Program-made: the position numbers and the translations under genes
In this document: piece after piece, positions 5,954-12,058 of the stretch
Numbering within the stretch: the first letter of the stretch is position 1
How the letters are laid out: the number at the start of each line of letters is the position of its first letter
Notes under the pieces: model-generated
Database searches by the model: none
What the model was told of the DNA's origin: nothing
Seen by the model: only the letters and a program-made list of their open reading frames with translations
NCBI GenBank assembly: GCA_031290635.1
Contig: JAITNE010000042.1
Location: forward strand, 1-12,058
DNA from: Tannerella sp.
GTDB lineage: Bacteria; Bacteroidota; Bacteroidia; Bacteroidales; Tannerellaceae
DNA length: 12,058 bases
Reading direction: 5' to 3'

Positions 5954-8626
5954 ATGACTTGCAAGATTTACACTTTCATTATCATTGCTGCTATTGCAAG
6001 CAGCATCGCGCTGCGTGCGCAGAACGTTATCAACCCTTACGGACTTGATAAAGTCGAGAAAACCGAAGAAGGAGCTATCCTCCATCACTTCACCCAAGGA
6101 CTTGTGCTGCCCGCGCAGGTCAACCCCGGCGTCCTCTACAACGGCCAGGACATGATAGCCTGGCTCTATGCCGTCGGCAAGTTCGTCAGCCCCGCAGCCG
6201 GCGACTCCGTCCCTTACGCTTACCCAAGCCGTAACCCAGCGCCCGCGCCCTCCGCCGGCCGTCCCTCCGCCGGCCGCCCCGCCGGAGCATTCACGCGCAA
6301 CTACAACCCCCCTCCGATGTGGAAATGGACATCCGTCGAAGCCGATTCCACCGGCACATTCCAAAACCCCACCCTCCGCTCGGCCTACCTCTACACCGCT
6401 TACACGGCCGACAAGGAACAGCTCCTCCTCCTTGAAACCACCGGCGGCACACGCACCTACGTCAACGGCGTCCCCCACGAAGGCGACCATTACGACTTCG
6501 GCTACACCCTCATCCCCCTGAAACTCCGTCGCGGCAAGAACGACATAATCTACACCCCGGGACGCTTCGGCCGCGTAAAATCGAAGTTAGTCCGGCCTGA
6601 CAAGCCCGTAATGTTTACCAGACGCGACATGACCCTGCCCGACCTTATCATCGGCGACAACCAACAGCAATGGGCAGCCATCCGCGTAATCAACCTCACC
6701 GAACAGCCACTCCGCGGTTACAGCATCCGCGCCATACTCCGAAGCGGCCGGACCATCGAATCCCCCATGTCAACCATAACAGCCCTGACCGTACGTAAAA
6801 TAAAATTCCTTCTGCCGAATATTCCTGCTTCGGATAATGATAATATTATTTCGGATAATGATAATATTATTTCGGATGATGACAATATTATTTCGGGAGA
6901 TACAAAAGCAATTCTTGAGCTTCTGGACAAAGCCGGCAAGCTTGTTGACCGTACTGAAATAAACCTGAAGCAAGTATCAGCCCTCGAAAATCACACCCGC
7001 ACCTTCCTCAGCAACGTTGACCACAGCGTACAATTCTACTCCGTAACCCCGGCCAAACGCACCCGCGCCGACGAAACCCGTGCCATGGCGCTGACCGTCC
7101 ACGGCGCCGGCGTTGACGCCCACACCCAGGCCGGATGCTACGAACAAAAAGACTGGATCGACGTCGTAGCCGCCACAAACCGCCGTCCCTTCGGTTTCAA
7201 CTGGGAAGAATGGGGACGCATCGACGCCCTCGAAGTCCTCGAACACGCCCGCAGCATCTACCATCCCTACGACAACAAAATCTACCTCACCGGCCACTCC
7301 ATGGGAGGACACGGCACGTGGTATCTGGGCACAACCTACCCCGACAAGTTCGCCGCCATAGCCCCCTGCGCCGCCTACCCCGACATAGCCACCTACGGCC
7401 GAGGTCAAGCCGACGACGCCCTGCGCACCCACCCCCTCTACAGCGTCTTTGAAACCGCCGCCAACGCCGGACGCACCCTCACCATGATCGAAAACCTCAA
7501 GCAATCCGGCGTTTACATCTTCCACGGCTCCGAAGACCGTACCGTCCCCACCGACCAGGCCCGCCGGATGCGCGAAGTACTGTCCCGCTTCCACTCCGAC
7601 TTCTGCTACTATGAGTACCCCGGCGGCGAACACTGGTTCGGCAACATCTGCATGGACTGGTTTCCAATCTTCGAGTTCTTCGCCCGCCACACCATCCCCT
7701 CGCCGACGGACGTCAAGGACATCGACTTCCGCACCGCCTCGCCGGGCGTCTCCTCCACCGACTACTGGATAGAAGTCGAGCAGCAGACCGTCCCCCTCGC
7801 CCTCACCCGCATCAAAGCCTCCTGCCGACAGGACTCCGTCCATATCCAAACCTCCAACGCCGCCCTCATAGCCGTAAACCTGCCCGCCCTGCAACGCACT
7901 TCCCCCAGCATACACATCACCATAGACAGCCAAACCATCACAGTACCTTCCGACCGGAAAGCGCTGCTGGCACGCTCCGCTGCTTCTTCTGTTGATGTCT
8001 CTGCTTCTTCTGTTGATGTCTCTGCTTCATCCTCTTCTGCTGCCAAATGGCGTCTTATCGACTCCCTTGACACGCATCAAAAATACTCCGCCCGTTACGG
8101 CGGCTTCAAATACGCCATCAACAACAACGTAGTCTTCGTTTACGCCACCCACGGCTCTGCCGAAGAAAACGAATGGTATCGCAGCAAAGCCCTCTTCGAC
8201 GCCGAAACCTTCTACTACCGCGGCAACGGCTCAATCGACGTCATCCCCGACAAAGACTACACTGCCGCAAAATACCCCGACCGCAACGTCATCCTCTTCG
8301 GCAACCGCAACAACAACCTCGCCTGGCGCACCCTCCTTGCCACCTGCCCCATCCAGGTCTCGCGCGGTCTCCTCACCTGTGGCGACCAGACCTATCGCGG
8401 CGACGACCTTGCCACCTACTTCGTCTATCCCCACCCCACAAGCGCTACAGCCTTAGTAGGAGTAATCGGCGGCACAGGCCCTGCCGGAATGCGTGCCCTT
8501 TCGCCCAACAACTACATTTCGGGCATCACCGGCTTCCCCGACTACATGATCTTCCGTGCCGAAACCCTCCGCACCGGCCTCGACGACGTCCTCGCCGCCG
8601 GCTTCTTCAACAACGAATGGAAATAA
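5954..8626 (+). CDS. Exported alpha/beta-hydrolase (prolyl-oligopeptidase/esterase-like)
   Basis: This 890-residue protein starts with a signal peptide (basic start, hydrophobic core, likely cleavage near residue 22), so it should act in the periplasm or at the surface. An N-terminal all-beta region precedes the catalytic domain. HGAG at 383-386 is a likely oxyanion loop. GHSMGG places the nucleophile at Ser449; Asp528 in SEDRTVP and His560 in GGEHWF complete a textbook triad. About 300 further residues follow, of a type I cannot name. Substrate is open: peptide, sugar ester or other ester. Three low-complexity repeats sit at 100-109 (SAGRP twice), 293-313 (SD(N/D)DNII three times) and 677-690 (ASSVDVS twice), apparently in linkers. 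A TTG start at 5921 is in frame, but the ATG at 5954 puts the signal peptide at the N-terminus. Codon ends are strongly C-biased. A palindrome follows the stop by six bases. Confidence 0.82.
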   Translation: MTCKIYTFIIIAAIASSIALRAQNVINPYGLDKVEKTEEGAILHHFTQGLVLPAQVNPGVLYNGQDMIAWLYAVGKFVSPAAGDSVPYAYPSRNPAPAPSAGRPSAGRPAGAFTRNYNPPPMWKWTSVEADSTGTFQNPTLRSAYLYTAYTADKEQLLLLETTGGTRTYVNGVPHEGDHYDFGYTLIPLKLRRGKNDIIYTPGRFGRVKSKLVRPDKPVMFTRRDMTLPDLIIGDNQQQWAAIRVINLTEQPLRGYSIRAILRSGRTIESPMSTITALTVRKIKFLLPNIPASDNDNIISDNDNIISDDDNIISGDTKAILELLDKAGKLVDRTEINLKQVSALENHTRTFLSNVDHSVQFYSVTPAKRTRADETRAMALTVHGAGVDAHTQAGCYEQKDWIDVVAATNRRPFGFNWEEWGRIDALEVLEHARSIYHPYDNKIYLTGHSMGGHGTWYLGTTYPDKFAAIAPCAAYPDIATYGRGQADDALRTHPLYSVFETAANAGRTLTMIENLKQSGVYIFHGSEDRTVPTDQARRMREVLSRFHSDFCYYEYPGGEHWFGNICMDWFPIFEFFARHTIPSPTDVKDIDFRTASPGVSSTDYWIEVEQQTVPLALTRIKASCRQDSVHIQTSNAALIAVNLPALQRTSPSIHITIDSQTITVPSDRKALLARSAASSVDVSASSVDVSASSSSAAKWRLIDSLDTHQKYSARYGGFKYAINNNVVFVYATHGSAEENEWYRSKALFDAETFYYRGNGSIDVIPDKDYTAAKYPDRNVILFGNRNNNLAWRTLLATCPIQVSRGLLTCGDQTYRGDDLATYFVYPHPTSATALVGVIGGTGPAGMRALSPNNYISGITGFPDYMIFRAETLRTGLDDVLAAGFFNNEWK
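6251..6280 (+). repeat. 15-bp direct repeat, two copies, in the hydrolase gene
   Basis: Two adjacent 15-base units differing at one base each encode SAGRP, in a Pro/Ala/Gly-rich stretch at residues 100-109. It is probably a linker or loop between beta strands. Confidence 0.8.
6830..6892 (+). repeat. 21-bp tandem repeat, three copies, in the hydrolase gene
   Basis: Units at 6830, 6851 and 6872 encode SDNDNII, SDNDNII and SDDDNII (residues 293-313). The first two are identical in DNA; the third differs at two bases. This AT-rich stretch stands out against the GC-rich surroundings. Near-identity of the copies points to recent expansion. Confidence 0.92.
7982..8023 (+). repeat. 21-bp tandem repeat, two copies, in the hydrolase gene
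   Basis: Two identical 21-base units at 7982 and 8003 each encode ASSVDVS (residues 677-690), followed by a degenerate ASSSSA. The T-rich DNA differs from the C-rich gene around it. It is a likely linker between the catalytic part and the C-terminal region. Confidence 0.9.
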
Positions 8627-8632
8627 ACTGAA

Positions 8633-8668
8633 AACGAAGCAATCTCACAGTTATGAGATTGCTTCGTT
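8633..8668 (+). terminator. Strong palindrome after the hydrolase gene, probable terminator
   Basis: AACGAAGCAATCTCA (8633-8647), a 6-base loop and TGAGATTGCTTCGTT (8654-8668) form a perfect 15-bp stem starting six bases after the stop codon. There is no long T run on the plus strand; on the minus strand TTTT follows, so it may work in both directions between convergent genes. The left arm recurs at 5871-5884, so it may equally be a dispersed REP-type palindrome. Confidence 0.7.
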
Positions 8669-8841
8669 CCTTATAATGACTACGCCCACAAGTACCTTAT
8701 TATTAGACAATTTTACCCATCGTCATTTTTCCTTTTTGCTAAACTTGTTTAGTACTTTCTATCAATGACGGATTTTTCACAATCCGCTAAGAATAAGCAG
8801 AATAACAAAATACTCCGAAGCAGTTTTTAAGCCGTAATTAG
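8669..8841. other. Intergenic region with one small hairpin
   Basis: This AT-rich stretch separates the hydrolase from the tRNAs. CGGATT-TTTCAC-AATCCG at 8769-8786 is a 6-bp hairpin without a T run. A weaker UUCG-loop structure at about 8807-8819 on the minus strand could end the tRNA-Arg transcript. No gene or promoter is supported. Confidence 0.4.
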
Positions 8842-8913
8842 TAGTCTCGCCGGGAATCGAACCCGGATCTAAAGTTTAGGAAACTTCCATTCTATCCATT
8901 GAACTACAAGACC
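8842..8913 (-). tRNA. tRNA-Arg(CCU)
   Basis: The reverse complement folds as a 72-base cloverleaf. It has a 7-bp acceptor stem with G-U pairs, D stem GTTC/GAAT, anticodon stem GAAGT/ACTTT with loop TTCCTAA (anticodon CCT, reading AGG), T stem CCGGG/CCCGG with TTCGATT loop, and discriminator A. CCA is not encoded. A terminator lies just upstream, so it needs read-through from the fMet gene or its own promoter; only a weak TAATATTG (8941-8934) was seen. Confidence 0.93.
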
Positions 8914-8922
8914 TTGAGATGT

Positions 8923-8956
8923 AAAAAGCTGCCCAATATTATGCCGGACAGCCTTT
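8923..8956 (-). terminator. Rho-independent terminator between the two tRNA genes
   Basis: On the minus strand, AAAGGCTGTCC (8956-8946) pairs with GGGCAGCTTTT (8934-8924) as an 11-bp stem containing two G-U pairs, with an 11-base loop and a run of five T. It would end the initiator tRNA transcript before the tRNA-Arg gene. Confidence 0.7.
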
Positions 8957-8962
8957 CTACAG

Positions 8963-9034
<72 letters not shown>

Positions 9035-9058
9035 ATATTTTTTCCCTCTTACGGACTG

Positions 9059-9089
9059 CAAAGGTACTACTTTTTTTTTAAAAAACAAA
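9059..9089 (-). promoter_or_regulatory. Promoter of the tRNA genes
   Basis: On the minus strand TTTG (9089-9086), a 19-base spacer and TACCTTTG (9066-9059) match the Bacteroidota -33/-7 consensus completely. The spacer has long A and T runs, typical of a strong stable-RNA promoter. Transcription would start near 9052, about 18 bases before the tRNA-fMet. Confidence 0.82.
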
Positions 9090-9115
9090 TTATTTGCATC
9101 TTTTTTCTGTTTTTC

Positions 9116-9147
9116 TTTGGTAGTTCCGATTTTCTTCTGTACTTTTG
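9116..9147 (+). promoter_or_regulatory. Promoter of the tetR-fabH-fabG block
   Basis: TTTG (9116-9119), a 20-base spacer and TACTTTTG (9140-9147) form a full match to the Bacteroidota promoter consensus. Transcription would start near 9154, inside the palindrome at 9149-9171. Confidence 0.8.
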
Positions 9148-9148
9148 C

Positions 9149-9171
9149 GCACATATTTATGTAAAATGTGC
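9149..9171. promoter_or_regulatory. Candidate TetR-family operator
   Basis: GCACAT and ATGTGC are perfect inverted arms separated by 11 bases; extended to 10-base arms the dyad has two mismatches. The site starts just after the -7 box, covers the expected transcription start and ends seven bases before the regulator's ATG. Position and symmetry suit self-repression by the adjacent TetR protein (inference). Confidence 0.55.
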
Positions 9172-9178
9172 ATTTATT

Positions 9179-9769
9179 ATGTCGGAAACAACAAGCCGAA
9201 CAAGGGCAATATTAATTGATGCAGCGCGGAAAGTATTCGCACGCAAAGGCATAGCGCGGACAACAATGAACGACATTGCTAACGCCTCCCAAAAAGGGAG
9301 ACGCACGCTCTATATGTACTTCAAAAACAAGGAGGAGATATCCAATATTGTGATTGAGAACGAGATGGAGAGTCTGAATGATATGCTCATTGCAGTCGAG
9401 AAAAAAGATCTGCCGGCGGACGAGAAGCTGATAACGTTTATCTACACGCGATTAGACGCTTTCAAGGCTACCGTTTCGAGGAACGGTTCTCTGCGAGCTA
9501 ACTTCTTCCACGACAGTTGGAACGTCGCCAAGGTGCGCAAGGGCTACAATCTACAGGAAATCGCTCTGATAAAAAAGATACTCGCCAGCGGGATAAAAGA
9601 AGGCGTCTTTGTTATCCCCGACGTCGAGACCACAGCGCTTATCATCCATTACTCGCTGCGCGGCCTCGAAGTACCTTATATTCGCGGTCTGCTGGGCGAC
9701 GCACCAGACATGCAACGCAAAAACAGTGTTATGAATCTTATTTTCAACGGAATAATAGCAAAAAGATGA
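9179..9769 (+). CDS. TetR/AcrR family transcriptional regulator
   Basis: This 196-residue protein has the TetR DNA-binding domain at its N-terminus. The helix-turn-helix spans about residues 28-47 (TTMNDIANASQKG, then RRTLYMYF), followed by KNKEEI. The rest should be an all-helical ligand-binding and dimerisation domain. It most likely represses its own operon and is released by a ligand; with fabH and fabG downstream, an acyl-thioester or fatty acid is a reasonable guess, as for FabR-type regulators, but unproven. The reading frame is open upstream to 8963 through the tRNA-fMet gene. The ATG at 9179 is chosen because the family N-terminus begins there and the promoter ends at 9147. Its TGA overlaps the fabH start (ATGA), implying coupled translation. 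Confidence 0.9.
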   Translation: MSETTSRTRAILIDAARKVFARKGIARTTMNDIANASQKGRRTLYMYFKNKEEISNIVIENEMESLNDMLIAVEKKDLPADEKLITFIYTRLDAFKATVSRNGSLRANFFHDSWNVAKVRKGYNLQEIALIKKILASGIKEGVFVIPDVETTALIIHYSLRGLEVPYIRGLLGDAPDMQRKNSVMNLIFNGIIAKR

Positions 9770-10713
9770 TGTATATTAACGCAACAGGATGTTACATCCC
9801 CGAACAGAGGATACCTAACGAATACTACACGCGGATAACGGGTTTGACCGACGAGTGGATAGTTCAACGTACAGGTATTAAGACACGTTCACGCGCACGC
9901 GAGGACGAGAATTTCAACACCATGAGCGTCGAGGCCGTACGCAACGCTCTGCCGGAGCTGCCCTACGACATTCATGAGGTCGATTTGATTATCGCATCCA
10001 CTTATTCGCCTTTCGACACGGTTGGGACGGCGGCGCATGTCGTGCAGCACGAGTTCGGTATAGAAGGCGCGAAAGCTTTCACCATGTCATCGGCCTGCTC
10101 CTCGTTCGTTAACGCTCTGGAGATAATCGAATGTTTCTTCGCAGCAGGCAAGTCGCGCCGCGCTTTGATTATCGGCGGCGACAAAAACTCGGCCTACGCA
10201 AATGAAGACGATCCTAAATCAGGTCATCTTTGGGGTGATGCTGCCGTCGCTTATTTCATTTCAAATGAACGAGTTACGGAGACCGACTATGAAGTATTGG
10301 AAATATCTACCGAAGGGCTGGGCTGTCTGGGTAAGGGGCCGGAAGGAATCCAACTGCGCCCTCGCAACGGCGGTATAAGCATGCCGGAGGGTAGAGATGT
10401 GTTTTTTCAAGCCTGCACTATCATGCCGCGCAACGCCCGCATACTGCTCGAAAATAGCGGCTACACGTTTGATGACATGAGCTATTTCATCGGTCATCAG
10501 GCTAATATGCGCATCCTCAAGAATATCGCCCAAAATATGAATTTCCCTGATGAGAAGATATTGAGCAATATCGAAGAGCTGGGCAACACCGGCTCGGCAA
10601 GTTGCGCTCTGGTCTTTGTACAAAACAAGGCAAAGTTTCACGCAGGCGACTTGATTTGTATCAGCGTCTTTGGCGGTGGTTATTCAGCCGGCGCCTGCTT
10701 AATAAGAATTTAA
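9766..10713 (+). CDS. fabH: 3-oxoacyl-ACP synthase III (FabH-like ketosynthase)
   Basis: This 315-residue cytoplasmic enzyme has the ketosynthase III fold. FabH condenses an acyl-CoA starter with malonyl-ACP to begin a fatty acid chain. The full Cys-His-Asn triad is present: Cys111 in SSACSSF, His244 in GHQANMRIL and Asn274 in NTGSAS, close to the E. coli FabH numbering. The C-terminus GGGYSAGACLI is also typical. ACSSF around the cysteine differs a little from the common ACSGF/ACAGF form, so starter preference may differ; a specialised KAS III is possible. Two ATGs are adjacent (9766 and 9769). The first overlaps the tetR stop; the second gives the family-like MYINATG start. fabG follows after 27 bases, supporting a shared operon. 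Confidence 0.88.
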   Translation: MMYINATGCYIPEQRIPNEYYTRITGLTDEWIVQRTGIKTRSRAREDENFNTMSVEAVRNALPELPYDIHEVDLIIASTYSPFDTVGTAAHVVQHEFGIEGAKAFTMSSACSSFVNALEIIECFFAAGKSRRALIIGGDKNSAYANEDDPKSGHLWGDAAVAYFISNERVTETDYEVLEISTEGLGCLGKGPEGIQLRPRNGGISMPEGRDVFFQACTIMPRNARILLENSGYTFDDMSYFIGHQANMRILKNIAQNMNFPDEKILSNIEELGNTGSASCALVFVQNKAKFHAGDLICISVFGGGYSAGACLIRI

Positions 10714-10740
10714 TTTAAATAACTTAATACTCAGATTTAT

Positions 10741-11487
10741 ATGAAACTATTAGAAGGTAAAACAGCGCTCGTAACAGGAGCTGCTCGCGGGATAGGAAAG
10801 TCTATCGCGCTTAAATTCGCTTCGGAAGGAGCAAACATCGCTTTCACCGACCTGGCTATCGACGATAACGGCAAGGCTACTGAAGCCGAGATAGCCGCTC
10901 TGGGCGTCAATGTCAAAGGCTACGCATCCAACGCCGCCAACTTCGACGAAGCACACAAGATTGTCGAAGAGGTAGTAACCGACTTCGGAAGTATTGATAT
11001 CTTAGTCAATAACGCAGGCATAACGCGCGACGGACTTATGCTTCGTATGACCGAACAGCAGTGGGACATGGTCATCAATGTCAACCTCAAGTCGGCATTC
11101 AACTTTGTTCATGCCGTTACTCCCGTCATGATGAAGCAGAAACACGGCAGCATCATCAATATGGCGTCCGTAGTAGGTGTGTCGGGTAACGCAAGTCAAG
11201 CCAACTATTCTGCCTCGAAAGCGGGTATGATAGGCCTCGCCAAGTCGATAGCCAAAGAACTCGGCTCGCGCAATATCCGCGCCAATGCCATTGCTCCGGG
11301 CTTTATTATCACCGATATGACTAACGCTCTGCCCGAAAAAGTGCGCGAAGAATGGGAGAAAACTATCCCTCTGCGTCGTGGCGGTACGCCCGAAGATGTA
11401 GCAAAAGTAGCGCTCTTCCTCGCTTCCGACCTCTCGTCGTATGTTACCGGACAGGTCATCCACGTTTGCGGCGGCATGAACACATAA
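10741..11487 (+). CDS. fabG: 3-oxoacyl-ACP reductase (FabG-like SDR)
   Basis: This 248-residue protein is a classical short-chain dehydrogenase/reductase. FabG reduces 3-oxoacyl-ACP to 3-hydroxyacyl-ACP with NADPH in the cytoplasm. The cofactor motif TGAARGIG is at 12-19 and NNAG at 90-93. The catalytic residues are Asn115, Ser143, Tyr156 and Lys160 (YSASK). Length and motif order fit FabG closely. Following FabH, it would carry out the step after condensation. The end reads HVCGGMNT, with Cys where I would expect Asp or Asn before GGM, a minor oddity. No TAnnTTTG promoter is visible in the 27-base gap, so it is probably transcribed from 9116. Other SDR substrates cannot be excluded. Confidence 0.9.
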   Translation: MKLLEGKTALVTGAARGIGKSIALKFASEGANIAFTDLAIDDNGKATEAEIAALGVNVKGYASNAANFDEAHKIVEEVVTDFGSIDILVNNAGITRDGLMLRMTEQQWDMVINVNLKSAFNFVHAVTPVMMKQKHGSIINMASVVGVSGNASQANYSASKAGMIGLAKSIAKELGSRNIRANAIAPGFIITDMTNALPEKVREEWEKTIPLRRGGTPEDVAKVALFLASDLSSYVTGQVIHVCGGMNT

Positions 11488-11501
11488 GAGTTCGCCTCAC
11501 G

Positions 11502-12058
11502 ATGGAAGTCATCTACGAAGACAATCACCTCATAGCCGTCAATAAGAATTGCCACGAAATAGTGCAGGGCGACAAGACCGGCGACACTCCTCTTTCGGAC
11601 ATGCTAAAACAATGGCTGCGAGATAAATATGCCAAGCCGGGGAACGTCTTTCTCGGCGTGCCTCACCGACTCGACCGTCCCGTTACTGGCGTAACGCTTT
11701 TTGCCCGTACAAGCAAGGCTCTAACTCGCTTGAACGCCATGTTTCGAGATGGCGAGGTGCATAAGCATTACCTGGCAATCGTCAAGAACTGCCCCCAACA
11801 AATCGAAGCCGAACTGACTCACTGGCTTGTACGCAACGAAAAAACGAATAAAAGCGCCGCTTACGACGCCGAACGACCGACTTCTAAAAAGGCTGTTATG
11901 CACTATCGATTGCTTGCACGGTCGGATAACTATTATCTGCTCGAAATCGAACTCAAGACAGGTCGTCATCATCAGATACGCTGCCAGTTAGCGCATATCG
12001 GCTGCCCTATCAAGGGCGATCTCAAGTACGGCGCCGAACGTTCGAATCCCGACGGCGG
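11502..12058 (+). CDS. RluA-family pseudouridine synthase, 3' end outside window
   Basis: The first 185 residues are visible; no stop is reached before the window ends. RluA-family enzymes isomerise uridine to pseudouridine in rRNA or tRNA. HRLDRPVTG at 55-63 carries the catalytic Asp58. HKHYLAIV follows near 87-94, and TGRHHQIR at 153-160 with HIGCPIKGDLKYG matches the family's C-terminal blocks. The protein starts directly with the catalytic domain (VIYEDNHLIAVNK), so there is no S4 RNA-binding domain. The target uridine cannot be told. The ATG at 11502 lies 14 bases after the fabG stop, so it may be the last gene of the tetR-fabH-fabG transcript, although its function is unrelated. Confidence 0.9.
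   Translation, partial: MEVIYEDNHLIAVNKNCHEIVQGDKTGDTPLSDMLKQWLRDKYAKPGNVFLGVPHRLDRPVTGVTLFARTSKALTRLNAMFRDGEVHKHYLAIVKNCPQQIEAELTHWLVRNEKTNKSAAYDAERPTSKKAVMHYRLLARSDNYYLLEIELKTGRHHQIRCQLAHIGCPIKGDLKYGAERSNPDG

Noticed and set aside
6977..7933. Long antisense open frame (318 codons) within the hydrolase gene
   Set aside because: The protein is Gly/Val-rich with no motif, and lies opposite a gene with an intact signal peptide and catalytic triad. The strong C-ending codon bias of the real gene keeps the opposite strand open.
8173..8631. Plus-strand 152-codon frame overlapping the hydrolase 3' end
   Set aside because: The product is an Arg/Pro/His-rich low-complexity sequence typical of an out-of-frame reading of C-rich coding DNA.
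8738..8751. CTAAAC-TT-GTTTAG as terminator
   Set aside because: The 2-base loop is too small and no T run follows directly.

Overview
The window looks like a chromosomal stretch from a Bacteroidota (probably Bacteroidales) bacterium. The evidence is internal. Four start regions carry the TAnnTTTG -7 box of this phylum, three of them with a TTTG/GTTG -33 box 19-20 bases upstream. There are no convincing Shine-Dalgarno sequences. DUF2851 and this UxaE-type epimerase are families I associate with Bacteroidota. I cannot name the genus.

Layout. (1) Positions 1-1311, minus strand: a tagaturonate epimerase-like gene (uxaE) with its own promoter and a 5' leader hairpin. (2) 1312-1600: a divergent intergenic region dominated by 23 degenerate copies of a 7-bp repeat. 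(3) 1601-5903, plus strand: a tight cluster of a DUF2851 protein, an NhaC-family Na+/H+ antiporter and an SDF-family dicarboxylate/amino-acid:cation symporter, with gaps of 5 and 11 bases. (4) 5954-8626, plus strand: a large exported alpha/beta-hydrolase with an intact Ser-Asp-His triad, ending at a strong palindrome. (5) 8842-9034, minus strand: tRNA-Arg(CCU) and initiator tRNA-fMet, with a promoter and an intervening terminator. (6) 9179-12058, plus strand: a TetR regulator, a FabH-like ketosynthase III, a FabG ketoreductase and the start of an RluA-family pseudouridine synthase. The promoter of this last block has a candidate TetR operator at the expected transcription start.

How the genes work together. 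The two transporters form a plausible sodium circuit (inference): NhaC expels Na+ and the symporter spends the Na+ gradient on uptake of dicarboxylates or amino acids. The TetR-FabH-FabG block looks like a self-regulated fatty-acyl initiation and reduction module. UxaE belongs to hexuronate catabolism but stands alone here.

The most unusual content is repetitive DNA acting on gene ends. Both transporters carry C-terminal tails (about 47 and 85 residues) made of inverted and tandem repeats, and both stop codons lie inside 7-bp repeat arrays. Because the unit is 7 bp and contains TAA on one strand and TAG on the other, three exact units give stops in all six frames. Three unrelated in-frame 21-bp tandem repeats occur, one in the symporter tail and two in the hydrolase. 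Imperfect ~40-bp tandem duplications lie across two gene ends. I saw no insertion sequence, CRISPR array, phage gene or obvious defence or biosynthetic system. The repeat-built tails are my best candidate for something little described.
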